The notes under the pieces: generated by a model
Told to the model about the DNA's origin: nothing
Databases searched by the model: none
What the model saw: only the letters and a program-made list of their open reading frames with translations
Shown here: positions 62,581 to 64,000 of the stretch, one piece after another
Position numbering within the stretch: the stretch's first letter is position 1
How the letters are laid out: the number at the start of each line of letters is the position of its first letter
Translations under genes and position numbers: made by a program
Assembly: GCA_019054805.1 (NCBI GenBank)
Contig: JAHQIY010000001.1
Coordinates: 1,936,501 to 2,000,500, forward strand
Direction: 5' to 3'
DNA length: 64,000 bases
Source: Brachionus manjavacas
Lineage: Eukaryota; Rotifera; Eurotatoria; Ploima; Brachionidae

Positions 62581-62789
62581 TTTTTTATGTTTATTTCCTT
62601 CATATTTCAAATTGTCATTCTAATTTTTAGTTATTTTTAACATTTAAATAATACTACAAATATTCTGCAAAATTCTAAAAGGGAAAAACTAATTAATAAA
62701 TTAAAGATATTAAATTCTAAAAGTTTCTTTATGAAACTTGTGTCCTAATATTACGGTTAAAACGAACGCTTATTAGCATTATTTTAACA

Positions 62790-63655
62790 ACAATTTCGTT
62801 TAATTTTTGTGTTTGAATTACAAAATGAATCCAATGTTGAAATTTCATTCAAAAAGTGCGATGTTTCAAATAATTTTTTCAGTCCCAAATAAAAAAATAA
62901 TTTTAAGTTGATATTGCAAGCATTTTCATATTTTTAATTAAACTTGATAGTGAAATAGAAAGAGTTTAATTTTTTTGATAAAAATTTGATAAAATAATTT
63001 TTTTGTTTTTTTTTAATCTGAAAGAGCTCTAGAAATAGCATTCGCTCTGATCCAATTGACCTGATATTACCCTTTCAACAATCTCATTTACCCAAATGCA
63101 CTCTCTACTTAAATCTTTGCCTTTAAACAAAAGTTATAAAAATTAAAGATAACTGAAATAAATTTTTCACCCTTCAAGTGTTTGACTTTCGGGAATAAAA
63201 ATATGCTCAACTTTGATTTTTTTTTGTAAATATCTTATTTTTGAATATAAGATTTAGTTCATTTAGTTCTTTTATAAATAGATGAAAAAATTTCAAAATA
63301 GTTAAATAATTTTTAGATTTGGTTAACTAATATAATATTCATAAAACCTGGGAACAAGAATTGTTCCAGTAACAGGTGAACCATAGTTCATTTGATGCAT
63401 TTTAACAAAAACTCAATTTATAAAATATCCAAAACAGAGCGTAGATAGATCGATTGAGGATCATCATATCACAAACTCAAAGTCGAAATTTATAAAAAAT
63501 AACAAAGTTTTTCATGCTTGCAATATTAAATTAAAATTAATTTTTTTTGAAACTGAAAAAAATATTTGAAACATCGCACTTAATCGATGTTATTTCAACA
63601 TACATTTTGTTATTCAAACACAAAAAATTAAACCATTTTCAAGATCCATTTAAAA
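62790..63655. mobile_element. Inverted-repeat element, fold-back family B, copy 2
   Basis: GTTTGAATTACAAAATGAAT and GTGCGATGTTTCAAATAATT on the left (62810-62875) are mirrored by AAACATCGCACTTAATCGAT and TTCAAACACAAAAAATTAAA on the right (63571-63635). The interior shares segments with 33686-34285 in both orientations. A partial LINE-A-like tail, AATCTGAAAGAGCTC (63015), may be inserted. Non-coding. Confidence 0.65.
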
Positions 63656-64000
63656 AAAAAACCGAATTCATAATTTATCTATTTAATTAAATTTTAAAAA
63701 ACACCTCTAGAGTGATGAAAAAAAAAATAAAAAGAAAGAAAAATATGCATAAATTGTAAATAAAAATAAAACATAAAAGGACAGTTTATGTGTCCATAAT
63801 GAATAAGTTTGCTTTATTTAATAGAGATTATTTTAAAATCACATACTTTTGATTTAAATACTTTAAATTGGACAATGTAATGTAGTGAATCGAACATTAC
63901 ATTACCAACATCTCACTAAAGTAAGTTAGCTTTTTTCTGCGTGCACATGAGACGCCAAAAATGCGATTCGCATACGCATCAGATCAAGATCAAGCAAGTT
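63656..64000. other. End of window, AT-rich
   Basis: The last 100 bases (63890-64000) become less AT-rich (GTGCACATGAGACGCC, GCGATTCGCATACGCATC), perhaps the start of another feature beyond the window. Nothing can be named. Confidence 0.35.

Overview
The window looks like nuclear DNA of a small invertebrate with a very AT-rich genome and tiny introns. Seven introns that I could place by reading phase are 49-63 nt, one is 643 nt, and all are GT-AG. Host exons stand out as GC-richer islands in AT-rich DNA. A rotifer of the Brachionus type would fit, but this is inference: no marker in the window fixes the species.

Host genes I can support are: SEL1L (minus, 8998-11031) and a truncated, almost identical copy of its 5' part (minus, 539-2242); a four-exon gene for a small Ser/Thr-rich, Cys-rich surface or secreted protein lying between the two copies (minus, 5854-7339); a single-exon rhodopsin-class GPCR (plus, 31081-32385); an SH3-domain protein (minus, 38398-39195); SYVN1/HRD1, the ER RING ubiquitin ligase (plus, 42206-44031, four exons); the 3' part of a single-pass membrane protein with a tyrosine-bearing tail (minus, 50489-51357); a three-domain Kunitz inhibitor (minus, 54172-54792) bracketed by an exact inverted duplication of a tRNA-Ala/tRNA-His pair; and a 524-residue protein with three WE[HQ]LDLN repeats that I do not recognise (plus, 57709-59283). 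SEL1L and SYVN1 are the two core partners of the HRD1 ER-associated degradation complex and lie about 31 kb apart.

Much of the rest is mobile DNA. LINE remains of several families are at 1-502, 15.5-19.4, 33.1-33.4, 35.6-36.0, 36.9-37.2, 39.6-39.9, 45.5-46.1, 48.8-49.9, 52.6-53.8 and 61.1-62.2 kb. The 15.5-19.4 kb copy is the best preserved, with ORF1 and an ORF2 interrupted by one stop, and it sits between the inverted ends of a DNA element. DNA transposons include two hAT-type relics (12.9-14.1 and 46.7-48.7 kb), a hAT-type miniature family with 8-bp target duplications (34350-34598, 59907-60229 and relatives), a near-perfect palindromic TA-flanked element (13115-13676), an element at 21386-22594 and several fold-back repeats. 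There is one broken Gypsy-type LTR fossil (2367-5478) and one short retroelement fossil, perhaps DIRS-like (44370-44820).

The most informative structural event is the SEL1L partial duplication: 1782 bp copied in direct orientation 8789 bp away, with a 37-bp piece of SEL1L exon used as filler at one breakpoint. Long stretches (22.6-29.6, 39.9-42.2 and 55.2-57.7 kb) show no gene that I can support.
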